The notes under the pieces: model-generated
Told to the model about the DNA's origin: nothing
Seen by the model: only the letters and a program-made list of their open reading frames with translations
Database searches by the model: none
Shown here: positions 1 through 5,976 of the stretch, piece by piece
How positions within the stretch are numbered: position 1 is the stretch's first letter
Layout: the number at the start of each line of letters is the position of its first letter
NCBI GenBank assembly: GCA_027064565.1
Contig: JAMOPK010000362.1
Location: forward strand, 1-6,734
Origin: Caldifarciminota bacterium
Lineage (GTDB): Bacteria; Hydrothermota; Hydrothermia; B15-G9
Direction: 5' to 3'
DNA length: 6,734 bases
Made by a program: the position numbers and the translations under genes

Positions 1-2
1 CC

Positions 3-59
3 CATCTCACAACCTCAAAGCTCATTCAGGAATACAAAAAATCGCATCCCCGCAAATAA
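3..59 (+). CDS. Possible C-terminal tail of an upstream gene (partial)
   Basis: One forward frame is open from the window edge to a TAA at 57-59 and would encode 18 residues ending in IQEYKKSHPRK, a charged lysine-rich tail plausible as a protein C-terminus. The other two forward frames are also open through this short stretch, so openness alone proves nothing. The residues do not resemble the C-terminus I would expect for GcvPA, the partner subunit usually encoded directly before gcvPB. If real, the upstream gene ends 107 bp before gcvPB. Support is weak: only the left-hand flanking sequence could settle it. Confidence 0.25.
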   Translation, partial: HLTTSKLIQEYKKSHPRK

Positions 60-114
60 ATATCCTCCGACAGCCCATGGTAGCTCAAACATGTTACCTG
101 AGGGAAACCGCTTG

Positions 115-143
115 TTGAAAACGAATTTTTGACAGCTTAAAAT
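115..143 (+). promoter_or_regulatory. Sigma-70-type promoter for gcvPB
   Basis: A -35 box TTGAAA (115-120) is followed after exactly 17 nt by a -10 box TAAAAT (138-143), each one mismatch from consensus. The surrounding sequence is visibly more AT-rich than the coding DNA. Transcription would start near 150, leaving a leader of only about 17 nt in which the gcvPB Shine-Dalgarno lies almost at the 5' end. A perfect TTGACA at 129-134 has no matching -10 box at the right distance. The call is pattern-based and untested. Confidence 0.45.
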
Positions 144-153
144 TTTGCAAAAC

Positions 154-159
154 AAGGAG
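154..159 (+). promoter_or_regulatory. Ribosome binding site of gcvPB
   Basis: AAGGAG lies 7 nt before the ATG at 167. This fixes the gcvPB start and agrees with the family's usual N-terminus (xLIFDKSxPGRKGYSLP) beginning within the first few residues. Confidence 0.8.
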
Positions 160-166
160 CTGAGCG

Positions 167-1618
167 ATGAGAGAAGGTTTGATATTTGATAAGTCGAAGC
201 CCGGAAGAAAAGGGTATTCACTCCCTGCCCTTGATGTGGACAAAAAGGACATTTCCAGCCTGATTCCGTCCAGCCTGCTCAGGAAAAAGGCACCTCACCT
301 GCCGGAAGTCACCGAAAACGAGGTCGTTCGACACTTCACCAGACTCGCAGAGATGAACTACCATGTCGATCGCGGGTTTTATCCACTCGGTTCCTGCACG
401 ATGAAATACAACCCGAAGGTCAACGAGGACAACGCCCGACTTCCCGGTTTTCTTGAGATTCATCCATTCCAGCCAACGCAGACCGTGCAGGGCGCTTTGA
501 GGCTGATGAAGGAGCTTGAGGGATACCTCGCTGAGATATCCGGGATGGATGCGGTGACCCTTCAGCCGGCCGCCGGCGCACACGGTGAGCTGACGTCCAT
601 GATGATCGTGAGGAGGTATCACGAGAAAAAGGGGAATCCGAGGAAATACGTCCTTGTCCCTGATTCCGCCCACGGAACCAACCCGGCATCGGTCACCCTT
701 GCAGGTTATCAAGCCAAGACTATCAAATCCAATGAGAAAGGGCTTGTTGACCTTGACGAGCTGAAAAAGCATCTGAACGAAGATGTCGCGGCGTTCATGG
801 TCACCAATCCCAACACCCTTGGACTGTTTGAGAGCGAGATCATGAAGGTGGCGGAGATGGTTCACTCCGTCGGCGGATTGATGTATATGGACGGCGCCAA
901 CCTGAACGCTTTGTTGGGTTACGTCCGTCCGGGCGACATGGGGTTTGATGTCATGCACTTCAACCTCCACAAGACCTTCTCCACGCCCCATGGAGGCGGT
1001 GGTCCGGGTTCCGGCCCTGTTGGCGTGAAAAAGGAGCTTGAGCCTTTCCTGCCCGTCCCGCGTGTCGTCGAAAAGGATGGCAGGCTGGAACTTTCCTACG
1101 ATTTCCCGGACACAATCGGCAAAGTCCACGGTTTTTACGGCAATTTTGACGTCTTTGTGAAAGCTTACACCTACATCAGGATGATGGGGCCGGAGGGCCT
1201 GAAGAAGGTCGCAGAGGCGGCGGTCATAAACGCTAACTATCTGATGAGCCTTATCAAACACGTTTACAAAATCGCCTATGACCGGTTCTGCATGCATGAG
1301 TTCGTCGCCACGGGCAAACCGTTCAAAAAATATGGAGTCAGGACGCTGGACATCGCAAAACGACTCCTCGATTACGGATTTCATGCCCCAACCATCTATT
1401 TCCCCCTGATCGTCCCTGAGGCGATAATGATCGAGCCGACCGAGACGGAGACAAAGGAAACACTGGAAGCGTTCGCCGATGCACTTCTGAAGATTGCAAA
1501 GGAGGCTGAGGAGAATCCCGAGCTCCTGCACGAAGCGCCTCACAACACACCGGTCAGAAGGCTTAACGATGCCTATGCCTCGAAACATCCCGATGTAAGG
1601 TGGAAACCGGAGGATTGA
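167..1618 (+). CDS. gcvPB: Glycine dehydrogenase (decarboxylating) subunit 2
   Basis: This is the PLP-binding half of the two-subunit P protein of the glycine cleavage system. With subunit 1 (GcvPA) it decarboxylates glycine and passes the aminomethyl group to lipoyl-GcvH, in the cytoplasm. At 483 aa it is the normal length. Recognisable blocks, in order: LIFDKSKPGRKGYSLP (5-20), GFYPLGSCTMKYNPK (70-84), LQPAAGAHGELT (132-143), PDSAHGTNPAS (165-175), the DGANLNA segment (242-248), and NLHKTFSTPHGGGGPGSGP (266-284), where K269 (codon 971-973) is the expected Schiff-base lysine. The C-terminal part keeps GVRTLDIAKRLLDYGFHAPT and IEPTETETKETL. No frameshift or lost residue is seen. Oddly, gcvPA is not immediately upstream as is usual, and four nucleotides downstream begins an unrelated lipoprotein gene. 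The partner subunit must be encoded elsewhere, or further upstream beyond the window. Confidence 0.97.
   Translation: MREGLIFDKSKPGRKGYSLPALDVDKKDISSLIPSSLLRKKAPHLPEVTENEVVRHFTRLAEMNYHVDRGFYPLGSCTMKYNPKVNEDNARLPGFLEIHPFQPTQTVQGALRLMKELEGYLAEISGMDAVTLQPAAGAHGELTSMMIVRRYHEKKGNPRKYVLVPDSAHGTNPASVTLAGYQAKTIKSNEKGLVDLDELKKHLNEDVAAFMVTNPNTLGLFESEIMKVAEMVHSVGGLMYMDGANLNALLGYVRPGDMGFDVMHFNLHKTFSTPHGGGGPGSGPVGVKKELEPFLPVPRVVEKDGRLELSYDFPDTIGKVHGFYGNFDVFVKAYTYIRMMGPEGLKKVAEAAVINANYLMSLIKHVYKIAYDRFCMHEFVATGKPFKKYGVRTLDIAKRLLDYGFHAPTIYFPLIVPEAIMIEPTETETKETLEAFADALLKIAKEAEENPELLHEAPHNTPVRRLNDAYASKHPDVRWKPED
1609..1614 (+). promoter_or_regulatory. Ribosome binding site that decides a TTG start
   Basis: GGAGGA, inside the last codons of gcvPB, sits 8 nt before the TTG at 1623. 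There is no ATG or GTG suitably placed for the next gene's signal peptide, so this strong site is what supports the TTG start. Confidence 0.7.
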
Positions 1619-1622
1619 CCAA

Positions 1623-2597
1623 TTGATAGATAAGCCTGTCAAATACATCTCTTTGACCATCATCGCATTTGCGGTTTTAGCTTTTGTCGAGGGGTGTGGG
1701 TATAAATACCCCATGCCCCCGATCCCTTCGGATTCCGGGATGCCACCTGAGAGCGCTTACGTTTCCGTCGGGATATGGGACAGCTCGACGTCCTTCAACG
1801 ATCTGTTCGTGGGAATCACCGGTCTTGTTTACGTCGTCCGCAACGATTCCGTCGTGGCCTATTACCTGAGCGGGATACGCGATGGCTCATTCAGGCTGAA
1901 TTACGAGTTTCACGGCGCCGTCAGCGCTGATCAGGCCCTGAACGGCAACATCTGGGTGCTGGATACCGCTTCATCGGCTGTCATGGTCTTCTCACAGGAC
2001 GGCCAGCTTTTGAGGACGATGACCGACCCCGATTTCATATCCGGCGTATCCATCGCCGTCGGCGATTCGCTGTTCTACATCTCCATGAAGCCCTATAACC
2101 TGATCCTTGCCTACGATACCCTCGGCAATGTGGTCGATACGTTTGCGAGGGAAGGTAATGGCATCCTGAACGTGGTTTCCCCCACCGGGCTTTATCTTGA
2201 CCGGCAGAGGGGCATCCTTTTTGTGGCCAGCTCAGGGCACAACTGGGTGGAGGGCATAACGACGTCCATCCCGCATCAGAACGTCTATCATCTCGGCGGG
2301 ATATACCACGATGGCGGCACCGACGATACGCTTTTCCTGAACCCGCTCGATGTGGCGACTGATCTTGACGGCAACGCCTACGTGGCGGACAGCGGCAACC
2401 TGAGCATCAAAAAGTTCTCTCCGTCCGAGACTTTTGTCATTTCCACGGTCTCGCGGGTAGAAAACGCCTTCCCTTATCGGGTAGCGGCCTCTTTCACAGG
2501 CGATGAGCTTTACGCCATTTTTTCAAACGGAAACATGAGGTGGATAGAAAAGTTCAGGAAATCCGAACGCCCTGACACCACCGGAGGTGGAAAATGA
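1623..2597 (+). CDS. NHL-type beta-propeller lipoprotein
   Basis: A predicted lipid-anchored envelope protein of 324 aa whose exact role is unknown. Residues 1-24 form a signal peptide (basic start with K4 and K7, hydrophobic stretch 9-22) ending in a lipobox-like VEGC with Cys25 as the acylation site; Glu at the -2 position is unusual. Gly at +2 would permit outer-membrane sorting by the E. coli rule. A short proline-rich linker (30-42) leads into repeated beta-strand units at about 50-95, 105-133, 141-174, 186-212, 239-267 and 283-311. The clearest is LNPLDVATDLDGNAYVADSG (239-258), a typical NHL repeat; another is NGNIWVLDTASSAVMVFSQ (107-125). This suggests a six-bladed propeller, a fold usually used for protein or glycan binding. 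The tail PDTTGGGK is flexible. It starts at TTG behind a strong ribosome site and overlaps the next gene by ATGA, so it probably works with the barrel protein encoded there. Family recognition is by repeat pattern only. Confidence 0.85.
   Translation: MIDKPVKYISLTIIAFAVLAFVEGCGYKYPMPPIPSDSGMPPESAYVSVGIWDSSTSFNDLFVGITGLVYVVRNDSVVAYYLSGIRDGSFRLNYEFHGAVSADQALNGNIWVLDTASSAVMVFSQDGQLLRTMTDPDFISGVSIAVGDSLFYISMKPYNLILAYDTLGNVVDTFAREGNGILNVVSPTGLYLDRQRGILFVASSGHNWVEGITTSIPHQNVYHLGGIYHDGGTDDTLFLNPLDVATDLDGNAYVADSGNLSIKKFSPSETFVISTVSRVENAFPYRVAASFTGDELYAIFSNGNMRWIEKFRKSERPDTTGGGK
2578..2590 (+). promoter_or_regulatory. Ribosome binding site enclosed in a small hairpin
   Basis: GGAGGTG (2583-2589) precedes the ATG at 2594 at good spacing. 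It lies in a perfect inverted repeat, CCACC-GGA-GGTGG, able to form a 5-bp GC-rich stem with a 3-nt loop that would hide part of the Shine-Dalgarno. Because the stem lies in the last codons of the preceding gene, ribosomes finishing that gene would open it. This fits translational coupling of the two overlapping genes. The ribosome site is clear; the hairpin's role is inference. Confidence 0.5.
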
Positions 2598-3535
2598 AAA
2601 GGATTTTGATAGGAATTCTGCTGATAGCAGGCGTTTTGCATTCCCAATCGCTTTTTGAGATACTCGGCGGCCAGAAGGTCGGCACCACGTCGATGGTGCT
2701 CCTCAAGATGGGCATGGGCGCAAGGGCCATCGGACTGGGCAACTCCTACGTTTCTATTGCGGAAGGGCCTGAAGGACTCTGGTGGAACCCGGCCGGCAGC
2801 GCTTTCGAGGCGCACAGAAGCATGGGCATGTCGCACATCAACTGGGTAACTGACATAATGATAGACCACGTCGGGGTCATCCTGCCGGTAAAAAAGCTCT
2901 ACGGGGCCGTCGGCCTTCAGATGGCCTCGCTGAGGACACCCTACATGGAGCGAACTGACGAATACCATCCTTTCGGAACCGGCGAATATTTCACCTACGG
3001 CGTGACACTCATCGGGGTTTCCATGTCGAGGTTGATAAGCGACAGGTTCTCGGCCGGGGTTGGCGTTAAATTGATGAACGAGGTTCTGGACGATGTGAAG
3101 TCCTACGGTGTGGCTGTCGATTTTGCCACGCTTTACAAGGTCGGCTACAAAGACATCAAAATCGGGGTGGCGCTGAGCAACCTCGGCCCCGACGTCCGGC
3201 CGAATTGTGAGAGCTGCGAGGCATTTTCTCTGCCGATAGTTTACAAGTTGGGCGTCTCCGGTAATCCATGGAAGCCTTTGAAGCTTGTTTTCCAGATAGA
3301 CAAGCCTTCGGATAACGTCGAGCTTTTCAAAATTGCCGGGGAATACACCCCGATCAAATTCGTGACCCTGAGATGGGGGTATCAGCTGAATGCACGGGGG
3401 CCGTCGGATGGCGGCCTGAACGGCCTCTCGGCAGGGGCAACTGTGAGATACAAAACGTTTTCTCTGGATTACGGCTACAGAAATTGGGGCTATTTCGGTG
3501 AAATCCACACCGTCGGGATAAATCTGAGCTATTAG
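2594..3535 (+). CDS. PorV/PorQ-like outer-membrane beta-barrel protein
   Basis: A 313-aa predicted outer-membrane barrel of the PorV/PorQ type. Residues 1-18 are a signal peptide (K2-R3, hydrophobic 4-15, likely cleavage near HSQS). The family's signature N-terminal block follows at 38-68: KMGMGARAIGLGNSYVSIA, then EGPEGLWWNPAG. The rest is alternating strands rich in Gly and aromatics (for example GVGVKLMNEV, FVTLRWGYQL, FSLDYGYR), ending in HTVGINLSY with a C-terminal aromatic, as expected for BAM-dependent insertion. In Bacteroidetes PorV helps type IX secretion by escorting cargo, but many homologues in other phyla are not tied to that system and no type IX gene is visible here, so the role is open (FadL-like transport or an assembly/shuttle role). 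An unusual CESC pair (C205, C208) falls in a likely loop. The start codon overlaps the upstream stop codon (ATGA). Confidence 0.88.
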   Translation: MKRILIGILLIAGVLHSQSLFEILGGQKVGTTSMVLLKMGMGARAIGLGNSYVSIAEGPEGLWWNPAGSAFEAHRSMGMSHINWVTDIMIDHVGVILPVKKLYGAVGLQMASLRTPYMERTDEYHPFGTGEYFTYGVTLIGVSMSRLISDRFSAGVGVKLMNEVLDDVKSYGVAVDFATLYKVGYKDIKIGVALSNLGPDVRPNCESCEAFSLPIVYKLGVSGNPWKPLKLVFQIDKPSDNVELFKIAGEYTPIKFVTLRWGYQLNARGPSDGGLNGLSAGATVRYKTFSLDYGYRNWGYFGEIHTVGINLSY

Positions 3536-3575
3536 CTTCAGCTGCATTTCTAATGAAAAATCGGTCAGCGTTGAC

Positions 3576-4529
3576 ATGTGGAGGATTTTTGTCTTTGTCG
3601 CGGCATTTTTAATCGCAGGCTGTGCACCGAGAGACAACCCTTACGACCCGCTTTCGCCGTATCGACTCCCTTCGATACGCGGCAGGATTGTGAATCTCAG
3701 GGGTGATACGCCGCTCCCGAATGTCACGGTTGAGGTGGACAGTCAGTTTGTGGATGTGTCGGACGCTCAGGGCGAATTTGAAATCCGCCTGGACGTTCCC
3801 GGCCAGCACACCATCAATGCCTCAGGTGAGGATGTCATGGCTTTTGACACATCCATAACCGTCGAACCGGGCGATGACGCGACTTTGACGATCCACATGG
3901 ATCAGCTGCCCGTCATAGAATCCGTTGCCCTGAATTCCATCCATATCGCCAGCACGGTCTATGGCGAACAGTATTTCCTGAACGTCTCCTGCAGGACTGA
4001 GGATCCGGATGGCGAATACGAGATCGATTCGGTTACCGCACAGGTGGGAACACGGGTTTTCATGCTCGAACGGGTTGAGGGCGATTCGTTTTTGAAGACG
4101 CTTCCTGAATCGCTCCTGCCCCAAGGCACCATTCACGGCATGATAGGCAATCCTGTCACAATTGATGTCGTTGACATCCATGGCGGAAAAAGGCGTTCGC
4201 TTCCGGTGTATCTGACCCGTGTGATCTCCGACGTGCCCATCGGGATTTCACCTATCGGCGGACATTTCACCGGGCCAACCCCAACGTTGATATGGAACGA
4301 GTTTGATGCGGGTTTCCCCGTGAGCTACGAGGTCGAGCTTTACACAGCGCCCATCGGACAGCCTCCGGCTCTGATCGAGCACGCTACCGGTTTGACAGAC
4401 ACCACCTACACGGTTGCTGATTCCCTGTCGCAGGGCTACTATTACTGGGTCGTCTTCGTGGTGGACAATTTCGGGAACAAATCCCGTTCCGTCGAATACC
4501 TCTTTGTGGTGCAGAGCAATGGGAAATGA
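3576..4529 (+). CDS. Lipoprotein with carboxypeptidase-regulatory-like and FnIII/Ig-like domains
   Basis: A 317-aa predicted lipoprotein of unknown precise function. A short signal peptide (WR then hydrophobic 4-14) ends in a textbook lipobox LIAGC with Cys16; the mature start CAPRDNPYDPLSP resembles lipoproteins of FCB-like candidate phyla. Residues 34-107 look like a carboxypeptidase regulatory-like domain (IRGRIVNLRGDTPLPNVTVEV, then DAQGEFEIRLDVPGQHTI), a small beta-sandwich common in envelope proteins. Residues 112-212 are a second all-beta region not assigned. Residues 222-312 look like an FnIII/Ig-type fold, with ISPIGGHFTGPTPTLIWNEF and then GYYYWVVFVVDNFGNKS. No catalytic motif is seen, so adhesion or scaffolding is more likely than enzymatic activity. 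It starts at ATG 3576 after a 40-nt gap; the upstream Shine-Dalgarno is poor, and a GGAGGA occurs just inside the gene (3580-3585), but no other in-frame start keeps the signal peptide. The end overlaps the next gene by 11 nt. Confidence 0.82.
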   Translation: MWRIFVFVAAFLIAGCAPRDNPYDPLSPYRLPSIRGRIVNLRGDTPLPNVTVEVDSQFVDVSDAQGEFEIRLDVPGQHTINASGEDVMAFDTSITVEPGDDATLTIHMDQLPVIESVALNSIHIASTVYGEQYFLNVSCRTEDPDGEYEIDSVTAQVGTRVFMLERVEGDSFLKTLPESLLPQGTIHGMIGNPVTIDVVDIHGGKRRSLPVYLTRVISDVPIGISPIGGHFTGPTPTLIWNEFDAGFPVSYEVELYTAPIGQPPALIEHATGLTDTTYTVADSLSQGYYYWVVFVVDNFGNKSRSVEYLFVVQSNGK

Positions 4530-5976
4530 AAGCAAATATCGTGTGCTCATAGACGTTCTGACTGAAATAACGCATCTGGCCTCTCCGGAGGAGCTCATAA
4601 ATCGGATTCTGGAGAGGGCCGTGCAGTTCATGGAGGCCGAGCGTGGCTACATCCTTCTGAAGACCCCGACCGGTGACCTTTTCGCTGCTGCCGGAGTCGA
4701 AAACGTGGATGGCATAAAACGTTATTCATCAACCATTGCAAAGAAAGTGCTTGAGACGGGCGAGGCTGTGCTAACCCACGATGCCGCAAGTTCCCCGGAC
4801 CTGAAGTCGGAGTCCATCGTCCTCGATTCTATAAGGTCGGTGATCGCCGCCCCGCTCCGTGTCAAAGGCGAAGTCAAAGGCGTCATCTACCTTGATTCCA
4901 CGACCAGAAGCGGACTTTTCACGCGCAGGGACCTCGAACTGATCGAGGCTTTTGCCAGTGTGGCATCCCTCGCCCTCAGCAATGCCACGAAATACCTTGA
5001 ACTGCTGGAAAGTTATGAATCCCTCAAGGCGGATGCCGAACTCCGCTCGGAATTTGTCGGCGAAAGCCCGGCCATGGTGGAAGTGATAAACCTCATCAAG
5101 AAATTTGCGCCTACGGACTTCCCTGTTTTGATTACCGGAGAAAGCGGAACGGGCAAGGAGCTGGTCGCCAGGATGTTGCACAGGTTCTCCGGGCGGAAAG
5201 GCGAGCTTGTCACGGTCAACTGCGCGGCGATCCCTTCGGATCTGCTTGAGGCCGAGCTGTTCGGTTACCGGAAAGGGGCATTTACAGGAGCAACTCAGTC
5301 CAGAAAGGGGCTTTTCGAGGCGGCCGACGGAGGCACGCTTTTCCTCGACGAGATTGCCGAGATGTCAGCTGACCTTCAGGCCAAACTCCTGCGCGCAATT
5401 CAGGAGAAGGAGATCAAGCCGCTCGGCTCGAATCAACCGGTGAAGCTGGACGTCCGGATAATCGCCGCCACCAACAGGGACCTCTCAAAGGAGGTCAGGG
5501 AAGGGCGGTTCAGGGAAGACCTTTACTACCGGATAAACGTGCTCCGAATCCATGTCCCGCCTCTGCGCGAGCATCCCGAAGACATCCCTCTGCTGGTGGC
5601 CCATTTCATCCGCAAATACGGCGCTTCAAGGGTGAAAGGCATCACCAGAGAGGCCCTTATCAAACTGCTCGATTACAGCTGGCCCGGCAACATCCGGGAA
5701 CTGGAGAACGTCATAGCCAGAGCGGTCGTTGTGGCGAATTCAGGCCTCATTCGGCCGGAGGACATCGTTCTGGAAACCGAAGGTGTCGAATCGGAACGCA
5801 GACGGGAGATAGAATTGAAACCGCTTGAAGAAGTCGAGAAGGAATACGTCCTTGAAGTGCTTAAACGGTGCGGATGGAACCGCAGGAAAGCCGCCAGAAT
5901 CCTCGGAATTACGCCCAGAGGCCTGCAATACAAACTGAAAAGATGGGGCATACAGGATGGGAACGACGAAAAATGA
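4519..5976 (+). CDS. Sigma-54-dependent transcriptional activator, GAF-AAA+-Fis HTH
   Basis: A 485-aa bacterial enhancer-binding protein that uses ATP hydrolysis to open promoters held by RNA polymerase with sigma-54. Residues 21-155 form a GAF sensor domain (ending APLRVKGEVKGVIYLDS and LIEAFASVASLALSNA); it has no cysteine, and there is no phospho-receiver domain. The AAA+ domain spans about 178-405: Walker A GESGTGKE (207-214), the sigma-54 contact loop GAFTGA (253-258, intact), Walker B GGTLFLDE (271-278), sensor I AATNRD (316-321), arginine-finger region FREDLYYRINV (331-341) and sensor II WPGNIRELENVIAR (388-401). A Fis-type helix-turn-helix closes the protein (about 443-477; NRRKAARILGITPRGLQYKL). 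The chosen ATG gives the GAF domain a normal N-terminus; the frame stays open upstream to 4414, but that extension reads as out-of-frame sequence of the previous gene. There is no clear ribosome site, so translation probably depends on the 11-nt overlap. Target promoters are unknown; I saw no convincing -24/-12 element in the window. The kinase gene overlaps its end by 4 nt. Confidence 0.95.
   Translation: MGNESKYRVLIDVLTEITHLASPEELINRILERAVQFMEAERGYILLKTPTGDLFAAAGVENVDGIKRYSSTIAKKVLETGEAVLTHDAASSPDLKSESIVLDSIRSVIAAPLRVKGEVKGVIYLDSTTRSGLFTRRDLELIEAFASVASLALSNATKYLELLESYESLKADAELRSEFVGESPAMVEVINLIKKFAPTDFPVLITGESGTGKELVARMLHRFSGRKGELVTVNCAAIPSDLLEAELFGYRKGAFTGATQSRKGLFEAADGGTLFLDEIAEMSADLQAKLLRAIQEKEIKPLGSNQPVKLDVRIIAATNRDLSKEVREGRFREDLYYRINVLRIHVPPLREHPEDIPLLVAHFIRKYGASRVKGITREALIKLLDYSWPGNIRELENVIARAVVVANSGLIRPEDIVLETEGVESERRREIELKPLEEVEKEYVLEVLKRCGWNRRKAARILGITPRGLQYKLKRWGIQDGNDEK

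Noticed and set aside
135..149. Possible -24/-12 sigma-54 promoter around the TTGCA before gcvPB
   Set aside because: The -12-like TTGCA is present (145-149), but the position 12 nt upstream is GC and not the required GG, so it does not fit. The sigma-70 reading is better.
1..166. Glycine riboswitch upstream of gcvPB
   Set aside because: The leader after the likely promoter is only about 17 nt and the preceding DNA shows no tandem aptamer-like helices.
218..1714. A long open frame (498 codons) on the minus strand opposite gcvPB
   Set aside because: gcvPB is unambiguous in the + frame with family motifs throughout. The antisense translation has no recognisable motif and follows from codon bias.
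3524..3541. Stem-loop (CTGAGCT / AGCTTCAG) at the end of the barrel gene as a terminator
   Set aside because: The stem has a bulge and is short, and no T-run follows, so it is unlikely to end transcription before the second lipoprotein gene.
3553..3612. Short + strand frame starting at ATG 3553, as an alternative start or frameshifted lipoprotein N-terminus
   Set aside because: It ends after 19 codons without a hydrophobic core, while the frame from 3576 has a complete signal peptide and lipobox, so no frameshift is needed.
2510..3637. A long open frame (375 codons) on the minus strand opposite the barrel gene
   Set aside because: It runs across three well-supported + strand genes and has no domain, no plausible ribosome site and no membrane or signal pattern.
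4414..4518. Upstream N-terminal extension of the sigma-54 activator
   Set aside because: The extra 35 residues are Trp/Ser/Arg-rich out-of-frame sequence of the overlapping lipoprotein gene. The ATG at 4519 leaves a normal GAF-domain N-terminus.
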